Shown: in pieces, positions 31,516 through 41,847 of the stretch
Layout: every line of letters begins with the position of its first letter
Position numbering within the stretch: the first letter of the stretch is position 1
Source: Punica granatum
Taxonomy: Eukaryota > Streptophyta > Magnoliopsida > Myrtales > Lythraceae
Assembly: GCF_007655135.1 (NCBI RefSeq)
Contig: NW_022204045.1
Coordinates: 48,561 to 112,560, forward strand
DNA: 64,000 bases
Reading direction: 5' to 3'
Made by a program: the position numbers and the translations under genes
Notes under the pieces: model-generated
Seen by the model: only the letters and a program-made list of their open reading frames with translations
The model's database searches: none
Told to the model about the DNA's origin: nothing

Positions 31516-34306
31516 TTAATTGTCAGCCCAATTCTGCTCACCCCAGTGCAGCAGCATGCTTTCCCAAGAGCAAAAGTTCTCAACACATGTACGCAACCTG
31601 TCATCATTGATCTCCATCCTCCAATGTCCATCCTCGAAGTTTGCCATCTCGGCCTGCCTCCGATCCCACTCGAGGGCGGCCTTCTGCCTCGTCCTGAGCA
31701 GGCAATACCTCTGTAGATTCCCGGGCATCGAGTCATGGACCTTCCACCATGTCTTGTGGGCTGCGTCGCTTGCAAATTCCCGATAAAATCCCACATTCCA
31801 GTTACAGTCGTAGTCCCGGAAACAAAGCCATGGCTTATGTCCCAAGTAGTGGATAACGTATAGAGCGGGAGGGTCCGCCCCAAACAGGTCGGTCTTCCGC
31901 CTTTTGCTCTCCTCGCTGTCTCCTTCCCAGAAATGCTTCAAGAAGTTCATGCGTCTCGGCATCCGGTGCCACCATGTGAACATCTCGTTCAAGTACCCTT
32001 GGTCACCTCCATTGTAGGAAACAATCTCGTCGATGTGATCCATCAATAGATCGAACGTGCAATTGCAGGGCTCGATCACCATCACCCCCGAGTTGAAGAG
32101 CGTGGCATTGTTTCCCCTGGCAGAGATTTCAAGCATTCCGAAGAGGAAATCTATGTTCCTGAGGACAAGGAGGTCGGCGTCGATGAAGACTATCTTGTCA
32201 TAGTCAGTCAGCTGCCAGAGGCGGAACTTGCTATAGTTCCACTCGTTGTAGGACCCTTCCTGGGCCCTTGGGTTCCTTATCCTCTGAATCGTGTAGATTT
32301 TCCAGCCTGCAGCCTCCAGGCCTACTCTGTCATCATCGCTGATTGTTTCATCGACAAGTGCCACAAGGTCCCTGTTTGAGCCGGTGGCTCTTATGCTCTG
32401 TGCTGCAACAATAGCCCCGCAGACATAAGCTTGGGCAGAGTGAAGGATTGTAGCATAGGCTTCTCGACCTGATCCCTCCGAATAAAATGGCCCTATATAT
32501 CACATACAAAATATATACTAAGTCCGTATGTCAGTTGCGATTTATGTGACCCGACTCAACAGGAAAAAAAGGATGCTGTCTATGTTTTGTTATATAAATT
32601 GATGATTAAGTCTGAAGAAACACCTACTTTCCTATTAAGCCAACTTAGCTGCACTTCGGGGAGTTTTAAATCTGATCGAAGAAGCATCTATGCCAGAATA
32701 GATTTTCACTCATCAGAAAATGAGTGCGATTACTAAAAATTAAATCATTTCGCATCATTGTCCACTAAAAACCTTGCTAATTGACAAAAGCATCAACAGA
32801 AAAACCCATTTTTCTGTCAGCAAGAAATATTTCTTCGTCGATGTAAACCAAAAGCAACGAGGAGCCTTTGTTCGCTTGATCCCGTTAACAGCCATCGGCA
32901 CTTTGCAGTTGCAGATAATAATCCAAGACTTGATAAAAGACTGATTTGCAAGAATAATTCTCATTAAAATTAGCTGCTACGGTATATGCAGTAAAGCTAC
33001 CTTCAGGCTCGATAGGCAAGGCCAGTTCACAAGATCCGATGGGAAGCCGAACCTTTTCTAGCAGCCTAAACGGGTCGGGCTTGTAAAGCCAAGCATTCCC
33101 CTCTCGAGCAACTAATTCCTTGCATGAGAAGAGATTCGGGATCGGGAAGTGATCGGTCACGAGAAGCACATGAATTTGATGCTGAATTTTGGAAGATGCA
33201 GCGAGTCGAGCAGCTTCGAGCTGCAAGTGCAATCGAGCCACGTCTCTCGAGGATCTCCCTGATGGAAGCTTCACAGCAATGAGATCGATCCTCGGTTTAT
33301 GGGGAACTTGAAGTTGAGGAAGAGAAGGGCAAGAGGGAATCACCGACTCTTCTTCTTCATCTATCCATTCGGGATATAGCATCTCCCATGTTAAGTTTCC
33401 AGGAGCACGTTCTAGGTGCAAGATGAGTTGCTCGGTCTCTGGAAACAGTTGCTTCCACTGGCCAATTTCTTTCTCATCAAAGTTTAGCAGTCCAATTCCT
33501 GGATACTCGTCTAAATTATTTAGCTTCTCGATAATTCTTGAGATTTCATCCCAGTCGATGTTTAAAGAGGATAAGTATCGAGGATCCTGGGCAAGGCTCT
33601 CTGCTGTTTGAGTCTTCAGAGAGGCCAGGCTATGCGGACTGTATTCGTTTAAGGTCAATGCAAAATCAATTATGGAGCCGAGAAAAAAAAAATCCAAGAA
33701 AGCAAAGGAGAAGGATGAATGTACCGAGGGGAGGAAGTGGAGGGAAGATCGGCGATAAAAATCGTCGAAGAGTGGTATAGTGTTCGGAAAGATCCCCACA
33801 AGATGAAGATGAGGAGGAGGCTGAAGGTTGGTTTCTTGCAGTTAAGGTCCCAATCTCGAACGGGAAGGTGGACAGCAATTTCCACATCTTTGAGATACTT
33901 CTTCTCAGTCTCTCTCCGGAAGTTCTCTTCTTCTCTGCACCACAAAATAGACGATCCAATGAGCAAGTCGACAATGTCAGAAATTTTCTGCAAGAACTTA
34001 TGATCATAGCCGGTTCCTGCACTTCATATTCTTGGAAAAAGAATGCAGTCGAAGAACAGCATTTGTGTTTTACTGAAACAACCAACTTAGATTCGATGAG
34101 AACCAGAGCAAAGACGGTAACTACGTCTGGTGCAGCCGACGTAAGCTACACGGATAAGGCCTATTTACCGAATATGCATCCCTGGAGTATTGGAATTTAC
34201 GGGAAGAAACGCTATCAAATAGAGTAAAACAGAGCGAATGACTTAACGGTGACGAAGCGGAGGCTCTGATTCTGGGTTCGATGGGGCTAGATGCGGGTCC
34301 GGCCAT
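31516..34306 (-). CDS. GUX: GT8 xylan glucuronosyltransferase (GUX/PGSIP family), four exons
   Basis: Adds glucuronic acid to xylan in the Golgi. Exons on the minus strand: 34306-34248, 33934-33725, 33638-33001, 32492-31516; introns of 313, 86 and 508 bp all GT...AG with phases 2, 2, 1 that join exactly, giving 1884 nt and 627 residues. N-terminus MAGPASSPIEPRIRASASSP, a basic region, then a type II membrane anchor at about 56-76 (LLLIFILWGSF). A stem with NLTWEMLYPEWIDEEEE and DVARLHLQLEAARLA follows. The GT8 core from about residue 310 (REAYATILHSA) contains the metal-binding DAD in FIDADLLVLRN (407-409), FNSGVMVIEPCNCTF, NGGDQGYLNE and HYLGHKPW. It ends HWGEQNWADN, near the usual family C-terminus. 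Which GUX paralogue it is I cannot say. The donor of exon 1 (CC|GTTAAG) is the least certain splice site. Confidence 0.9.
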
Positions 34307-34537
34307 TTCCACTTTCAGTTGGAGCCCGTGGGAGGGAACATCAACCGTATTAGAATATATTTCCCTTTCCAAAAATAGAAACAAAATCCTAAATCGAAAA
34401 CGGTAAGAATGAGATTGGGCAGAGCTGGAACAGAGGCGAGCACCAATGAAACAGAGGAAAGAGCAGAGTCAATGTTCTGATTTTTATGTGGACAGTCAAT
34501 GGGATTGTGGGTGGCAGTTAAGCGTTAGAAGGAGGAA

Positions 34538-34545
34538 TATTTATA
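34538..34545 (-). promoter_or_regulatory. TATA box of the GUX-like gene
   Basis: Minus strand TATAAATATTCC about 235 bp before the ATG, suggesting a leader near 200 nt. Confidence 0.5.
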
Positions 34546-35399
34546 CAGCCCTGGAATTGGAAAGTATGCTGTTGGGTGGGATTGACTTAAAAGTTTGAGT
34601 CAAATAAAGATTATTTTCTAATAATTTTTCGTATTAACAATGATAGATTTAAATGATATTGACATTCAATATCCTTTCAAAAAATAAATTTAAAAAATTT
34701 TCTGGACTCGATTTTTCGATGATTCAATTTCAACATAAACGGATATAAACTCCCTTCGTGCTACATTTGGGTTTGTTCAAACATGTAGGACTTCAACTGT
34801 CAGTCTTAAACTATCAACCTAATTGAATGTTTAACAATGTAATATGACAACGTTAGTGCTATACCGGTTGTCGCTTTTCAGATGAACATATTATTACTTG
34901 TTCATCAGCCCGATTGAGCTGGAATAAATGGTAAAACATATTATACGCCCGACTGATCCTTAGGTAATTATTTCCAGTCACAATAGAGTGAAGAAAGTAC
35001 AAGAGTAACAAACTAAGCCATTAGTCTAATTTTCAGTTTCCTTTTGGGTTAATTTGAAAAAGAGAAAAAAATGGACTATGCACTCTTTAAAATAATTTCG
35101 TTTAGCCAACTCTAATTTCGTTAAGTTTCTTCATTCATAATCTTTTTAAAAAATGCATTATACAAATAAAAATTAACATTAAAACTAAAGAAGACAAAAA
35201 GTAATAATCAAATTAAATGAAATGAGCAATAGAAAGAATGAAGGTGGGAATCATGGTACTAGTCGCCAATGGGCTCAATGGCCGTTTCCGACCTCATCTG
35301 AGGTAGTGTTGGCCGGCATTAAGATACACTTTACATCCCCATTCTCTACCTTTGTATTAGAGTGAGCGTGGGGGCGTCGAGAGGTGATGGAGGACCTAT
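34546..35399. other. Upstream region of the GUX-like gene
   Basis: Intergenic, AT-rich; nothing else recognised. Confidence 0.35.
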
Positions 35400-36850
35400 A
35401 CCGGCTAATACCACTTTTTTTTTTTAACTTTTCAATATTATTTTTATATTTCATTAAATTAAACCAGAAATAAAGAAAATATCGTCTAAATATGAGATAT
35501 TACAAAAAATTCATAAAAGTAAAAAAATAAAAGATAAATAAATTGCAAGAACAACCAAAAATAAAATATAAATAACATAAGATTCAGAAAAATAAAAATA
35601 AAAACTAAAAGATAGCTTAAAAAAAAGCTAAAATTAAAAATGTAAATAGAATGCTGAAATTAAAAATGTAAGAAATAAAAATGCAAGACAAAAAGTAAGA
35701 AAGTTTTTCTAAAAAGATTAAAAAGAAAATAATATAAAATTAATAAAAATTGAAAAACTAAATACAAGATATTAGGAAAATATGTAAAAGTAAAAAAAAA
35801 GACTAAAACTTGGAAAGATTAAAAGAATATCCAAAATCTTTCTTTTTAAAAAATGAAGTAAAATAAATTTCAGAATAACTTCAAAAGGTTAGAAGTAAAA
35901 AAATCAGAGAAATAAAAAATGCAATCAAGAAATAAAATGAAAATTCAAAAAAAGAGGGAAAATTTTTTGAAGTCCAGAAAATTACCACGAATGGAGAAAT
36001 ATTCAAAAGCTCATGGAAAATCGAAATTCATAAAATAAAATAAAAGTTAGTAAATTCAAAATAATATAATTAATTAAAAATAAATGAAGTTTTAAACAGA
36101 TTAAAAAAAAAGACCTATCATGTCTAGTGGCTCCAACTTTCTTTGAATTTATATATAGTGTTATCGGTTCCCCTTTGGGCTTCTCCTTCATTCTATGTCT
36201 GACGCCCTGTTACCTTCCTCTCCTCTTTCCATCGAGAAAAGAAAGAAAATGAAATAAATATCGGTGCAGAGACTAAGGGAGAAACTAAATGGAAGCAACC
36301 AAAGATATATAAGTTTAGGGAGTTTCGGAGTTAGCAAACAAGGAGGTGTTTTATCTCTAAATTTTCACTCATTTTGGTTCAGCTATAAATTTTTAACATT
36401 TCAAAGCTTTTCACTTATTTTAGATTATTCCAAATTTTCTAACGTTTCACGAGTAAATGAAAACATGAAATATCCAGAATTTTCTAATATTTCTATTTTT
36501 GTATTTTATTGTTTTCTTTTCTGCATTTTATTTCATTTTCAATTGCATTTTAATTTATTTAGAATTCTCCTTTAGTGTTTATCTTTTATATTTTCTGTAT
36601 TTTATATTATTTATTCTTTTAGTTGTTCTCGTAATTTTTTGGCTTTTTTGGGTATTCTCTAGAATTTTATAAATTTTCTGTCATTTCTTATATTTGATGT
36701 TTTAATATTTTTTGAACATAATATTTATTATCTAGAATTATTTTTTACTTTTATCTAATATGTTATTAATTTTATTATTAAAAAGTGAGATTTTAATTTT
36801 TCGCTTGTATGATATTTTGAAAATTTATCTACATCAATCTTTAATTTATT
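35400..36850. repeat. A-rich / T-rich mirror block, probable large foldback
   Basis: Plus strand is strongly A-rich from about 35400 to 36130 and T-rich from about 36350 to 36850. Segments of the first half, reverse-complemented, match the order of words in the second, for example GTTGTTCTYG, ATTTTWTAAATTTT, TCTTATATTTGATG-like and TTTTTACTTTTA. The centre near 36130-36260 is less biased. The match is imperfect and was made by eye. Confidence 0.45.
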
Positions 36851-37825
36851 ACTTTGTGCCGTGGACGATAGATCAAAGAAAAAGAAAGAGGAATATCATA
36901 TGTGTTTCTATATATATTCAAGAAAAATTACAGGTCCCTGATTTTTTTTACCTTAATACATGTTAGCTCGAGGTTAAAGGAACAGGAGGAGACGAGGATA
37001 GGGAATGCAAATTCGCAATTTAGGGAGTCGATCTCACTGGAAATACGATCTCACTGGAAATACCTCATAAACAGGAGAAAACTGAGACTTGTGTGATTAG
37101 CCTCGGGCACCTCGTGGTAATATTGTAGAAAACCAAATTCTATCTTAGCCAAGTTGGAAGTATCTTAAACTTAGGATCAAAAGTTGAATTGGTGGACAAG
37201 TTACCAAAGGTTGGCCTTTCGGGATGGAAGTGAACACAATATAAAACTTATAGAGTCAATTTACCCATATACCTAATCAAATGGGTCATTTCCAATCTCA
37301 TAATTCTAAGTCGAGCCATATAATAAGTTATAGCTTTGGAGTAAGGAAAAAGGATAATTTCTATTGGTTGAAATATTGTAGGGTGTATAGTGGCGTGCCA
37401 CAAATTTCACTCATCTCAAACAATTCCTTAATTTCGGCAGAAGTTATATAATTGGTTACTTAATGACAATTCTTATAAAAGGAACAACAAAATGATACTT
37501 TCCCTTGGAAGATTAGATGGGAAAATAGATACTACCATAAACAGTAAACTGATGTAAGCCTGCCATCAGGCCTTTTCTTTTACTCTTCTCAAAGCTCTAA
37601 TAGCGTGTTTCCGTGAAGTACAGGGGTACCCTTCACTCCTATCTCCCCCAAAAAACCCAAGTTTGAGCCGCCTGCGCGTCTAGCTTCGTCCGGGCACGTC
37701 CGGTCACGGGCCTTGCTCTTTCGCTTGGTGATCTCCAACTTCGGACGGCGCGGGTCCAACGCTCCTCCACTGGACCCGCCGACTGTCACCTCCATCTGAT
37801 ATGCGAAGAAACTCCGGTGGGATTC
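36851..37825. other. Intergenic, with a GC-richer patch at 37560-37800
   Basis: The patch contains GCGTCTAGCTTCGTCC and CGTCCGGTCACGGG. No conserved frame is recognised, though 37589-37795 on the minus strand is open. Confidence 0.35.
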
Positions 37826-38103
37826 TTAGTTCTTGTTTGGAAAAAACTCAACTTTATTCCAACTATATATATATATATATATATATAATTTGGTTATAAT
37901 AATAAGTTGGAGGGAGAAATTTAAAAATAATGATTGTGTTAAATTGTGAAAAAATTAATGAATAGTCGGCAGAATTTAGTATTAAAAATTGAATTAAATG
38001 GTAGTTAAAATAAAAAAACTGAAGAAAAAAGTAATTGTGTTTTTGATTTGAAGATAAATGAAGAAGAGTAAAAAATATTGCTTCATTCCCAAACAAAACC
38101 TAA
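37826..38103. mobile_element. Tourist-like MITE
   Basis: About 278 bp with terminal inverted repeats: TTAGTTCTTGTTTGGAA on the left and, reverse-complemented from the right, TTAGGTTTTGTTTGGGAA. The TTAG outer words fit a TWA-type target. The middle carries an (AT)n run at 37864-37887 and is AT-rich and non-coding, as expected of a non-autonomous element. Confidence 0.55.
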
Positions 38104-39142
38104 TATCGGTTTGTTGGGCAGCTTAGCCTCGTTAGTTCGAACATCTCTGTACTATGGTCCTTGGGGTTGTTGGTTGTCTCGACATCTCTGTCCTCCGTCC
38201 TCAAATTTGATTCAGAGATTGTGTGGATGGCGCCTCGGAGGTCGCAGCGGCCCCCCTCCTCCTCATTTCTGGCGATGAGTTGAGGTGTCGCCCGATGGAG
38301 TAGTTTCCCGCTCCCCGCCAAGGTCACGCCCTCACCATCTCCGAGGAACATGTAAAGGAGAAGGAAGATAGCCCACGCGCCCTGCCTAACCCGAATGCCC
38401 AACCCAAACCAATCCAGCCGACCCGAACCCATTATTCAACCCAACTCATCGCACATTCATGACCGATGGCTCTAATGGCATAGAGATGACATCCTCCCTT
38501 GCCTCCCTATCTGTCCGACTCTCCCATTATAGATGGCGGCTTCTATTCTGCAGACTATAGCCATCGCCCATGCGATGGAATTCCCGCCCTCTACTCAAAT
38601 GATCATACTACTAGCACAATCAATCTTATCAACTGTCTGCACAACCGACCTTTTGTGGCTACGCTCATTTTTTTTGTTGGTTTGTACAGGTTTTGGCTCC
38701 CGGATAACATTTGCTGGTTTGTACCAATCAAGGAAGCTTGGTGCTTTGATTTGATAGTTTAACTGATTTTGATTAGTTAGGCTATCGCGGATTTGAATGT
38801 TTAGGAATTTGGTTGTTTAGGATTTTGGTTGTTTGATTTGTTCTAGAGGTGTGATCGGTAGAGGGTTCCTGCGCAAGATACCGGACCAAGACTCCTCTTG
38901 ACTCTGCTTCCCTGTGAAGCAGTCTTTATATAGACTGCTTGATGCTCTGCTTCCTCACTAGGGTCCATATAGAGTTTAGTCGAAAGAGGTTGAGAACAAA
39001 TTATGGAATCTGGAATGATCTCTACAATTGTACATATTATTACTTGATGTGCTTTAGTCACTTGTATCTCCCTTTGTAGAGATTTAGGTGGACCTGCTAT
39101 TTTTTTCGAGCTATGTAATATACCCTCTTGGACATTTTCTCA
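38104..39142. other. Intergenic
   Basis: GC-rich up to about 38480, then mixed. No gene supported. The overlapping open frames at 38499-38762 and 38533-38754 have no family traits. Confidence 0.35.
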
Positions 39143-39406
39143 TTATATCCGTTTTTTATCATCAATGAAACATTCATTAACTTTCGAGCAAAAAAAAGAA
39201 AAAGAAAAAGTACACAGGTATCCGTCAAACAAGCAAAAGGCATCAAAGTTCGAGATGAAACCAACATGACTAAGGTCGTGTGCGAGTAGGTTTCGGGATT
39301 GAGGAATCCATGTACAACGCCACTCTGAGAAGCATACAAAGAAAGAAATAATATCAGATAAAAGGCTCCTGAGGTCCCAAGGTACTAGTCTAGAATTCGA
39401 AATCAT
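39143..39406 (-). pseudogene. LINE (L1-type) 3' fragment with RNase H-like end
   Basis: Frame of 87 codons on the minus strand. The core CTWIPQSRNLLAHDLSHVG resembles the C-terminal RNase H end of plant L1 elements (tryptophan-isoleucine-proline, Asn, then AHxLA). It is followed by an A-rich tail region. Only the 3' end is present, as in 5'-truncated LINE insertions. Confidence 0.5.
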
Positions 39407-40673
39407 CTTTTTTTCATTCCCTTATGAACATGGAAATTCTAGCATGAGACAGTCGCTGATTGCGTGTCGCGGTGATATTGAGCAGCTGGAGAAGGACCCA
39501 ATGAACATACCCGGATGATTGATCTGCTGTTATCTAGAATTCATTTCTTATGGTATTCGGTATGATAAGCGGGTCCTTATTTTGCTCCAAGCTTAAGGTT
39601 AAAGGATCGTGCACCGATAGTGAGCATGATTAGGTATAAATTGAACTAGAATTAACTAAGAACTTCGGAATATTTTACGGTCCATTGCCCTTTACTTTGT
39701 TCCGAAGTCCGGACGGTGGCTCGTTACAGGGGATATCACGTTACCTCTAAAGATGAAAGACACAGTGGAGCTCCATTCAATCCAATTGAGTCTCTATCTT
39801 TTTCGGGGACGTGAGTCTTTCCTTAGATACGGCAATCTCAGTCTGCAATTCACATTGGAGAACAGTACACCCTTTCTTGAGGTTGTGGTCAGGCTGCTTC
39901 CGAGGATGTAGTCTGAGTGATCATCACCCTATCTTGCTGACTTAAACGAGACTTCTATTGCGACTGAGGTACAATAGTAGAAAACAATATGAACGAAAAA
40001 GCAAAAGGGACACACGGAATTGATTACCCAGTTCGTCAGTAATTCTGACTACGTCTGGGGGCGCCGCCAAGCCAGGTATATCACTATTTTTGAGTTAGGG
40101 TTACAAGAGATATAAACTACTGTTTATAAAGGGAATAAACCCTAATTACATCACCAATAGGCCGAATAAACCCTAGTTGGATCGCCGATCTCAACCCGGA
40201 TTCACAGTACTTCAGGCTTCATAACTCAATAACTTTAGGACTCAATAACTGCCTAAAAAACCGGTTCATTGTTTAGCTATTCTTGGCAGACATATATGAA
40301 CCGTTCCCGGATTTCAATTGAGCTATCTGGTCTAATCATGCTGACCTTGTTCGCAGGCTGGGGAACTTCCGTTCGAAGGAACAGAACTGGAACCGAGATT
40401 TTTCTGGGAATATTAATCGAAAGAAGAAGAAACTTCTCGGTAAGTTATTAGATTTTCAAAGATAGCTCTATCAGGGACCGAATCATTTGCTTTCGCACCT
40501 AGAGGTCTCACTTTTGAAGCGTTGGAAATCATTATAATTTTGATAACATGTGGCTCTCAACAACAATGCTTTCATGGTCTCTATTCACTGGCATTTTAAG
40601 ACTAGCTTTTGGTCACAGTATTGAACCGCAAGTGATATTTCAATTGGTAGACGAACTGCAGTCCGTAGACGAC
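39407..40673. other. Intergenic, possible old retroelement remnant
   Basis: Around 40000-40260 the sequence has GGACACACGGAATTGATTACC and AGGGTTACAAGAGATAT, words seen near ends of Copia-type inserts. No frame; not classified. Confidence 0.3.
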
Positions 40674-40678
40674 TCCTG
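40674..40678. repeat. Target-site duplication TCCTG, left copy
   Basis: TCCTG matches 41403-41407, directly flanking the solo LTR. Confidence 0.93.
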
Positions 40679-41402
40679 TGTTGGGCTTCCCTCCAATTTG
40701 GAGGAAGTTGGGCTCAAATTGTATTAGGCTTTTATCGGGCCTTAATAAGCCCAAGAACCCATTTTATTAGGGTTTTTGTTTCAGCAAACTGGCACATATA
40801 TATATATATAGCAAAGCGGCAGCAGAAGATAGTAGAAGGTAGCAGAAGCAGCAGCCGCAGCGGCAGAACAGCAGCAGCAAAGGGGCAGCAGAACAGCACA
40901 GCAGAACAGAGGAAGAGCAGAGGAGAATTCTGCTCAACAGGGGCAGCGCGCAGCTGGAGATCAAACCTCGATCGGGACATCAAACGAACTCCGATTGGGA
41001 CGAAATTTTGACAGCAGCTTCACAACACGTGGGGCTAACTTCTGAACGGTCAGAATTTCTATTCGAGCTCTGTAGGTGCTGTTTCAGCTGATTTTGTGAA
41101 CCACCCGGTGTGGGTGACGAATTTAGTATTTGGGTGATCCAAGAGAGTGTTTCTCTTGAGTTTGGTGATCCAAGGGTTTACCCTTGATGAAAGACATTGT
41201 ATAACCTTCATAGTGGATCGTTGATTCGGAGTTGGTCCCGTGGTTTTTCCCCATATTGGGGTTTTCCACGTAAAATTCTTGGTGTTGTTTTACTTTACTG
41301 CTTGTTGGTTGATTTGATTAGTTCCTATCTCGATTACACCAGTAGGGGAGGAAGATTAATTGCTGCGTTATTGTTTGGTTGAGTACATCCCTAACCCCAA
41401 CA
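40679..41402 (+). mobile_element. Solo LTR, 724 bp
   Basis: Starts TGTTGGGCTT, ends CCTAACCCCAACA (inverted ends TGTTGGG), and is bounded by TCCTG repeats. No internal coding region is attached. A TATA-like run (CACATATATATATATATAGC) lies at about 40794-40814 and is followed by a CAG-rich stretch (40817-40925). Promoter placement implies the plus strand. It resembles Copia-type LTRs; I did not identify the family. Confidence 0.9.
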
Positions 41403-41407
41403 TCCTG
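41403..41407. repeat. Target-site duplication TCCTG, right copy
   Basis: Matches 40674-40678. Confidence 0.93.
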
Positions 41408-41847
41408 TGAATCCTAGCAACCGATGAAACTAAAATTTCAACCTCACCTGATCCAAATATGTTATAGCATACGCAGAGGAGCATGCACATATTTCTCTGT
41501 TGATGAGACGCAATCTTGGATGTTATTTACATGTAGTATGTTGGCAGTTCGAATCCATTTGAAAACATGGAAAACCGCATATTAAATTTTGAATAAAGAG
41601 GCTATGTTATAGTTCAGTATTTACAAAGAAGAAGAAGAAGAAGAAGCGACGGATGAAACAGAGAAACCAAAAGCTATATTAAACTGAGCTCTATTACATT
41701 TTGGATATTTATGTGACTTTCTTAAGTCGATTTTATCCTCTCCAAGCTGTATAGTTTCTGCACAAGCCAAGAGCCAATCAAATAATCGATTAGACGAGCA
41801 TGATAAATTGATGCAAGTACCCATAGATGAAGGGAACTTTTTATTAA
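41408..41847. other. 3' flank of the glycolipid-transfer gene
   Basis: Contains a GAAGAA run near 41628-41647. No gene seen. Confidence 0.35.

Noticed and set aside
38499..38762. Open frames near 38500-38760
   Set aside because: Two overlapping frames, no motifs, no promoter seen.
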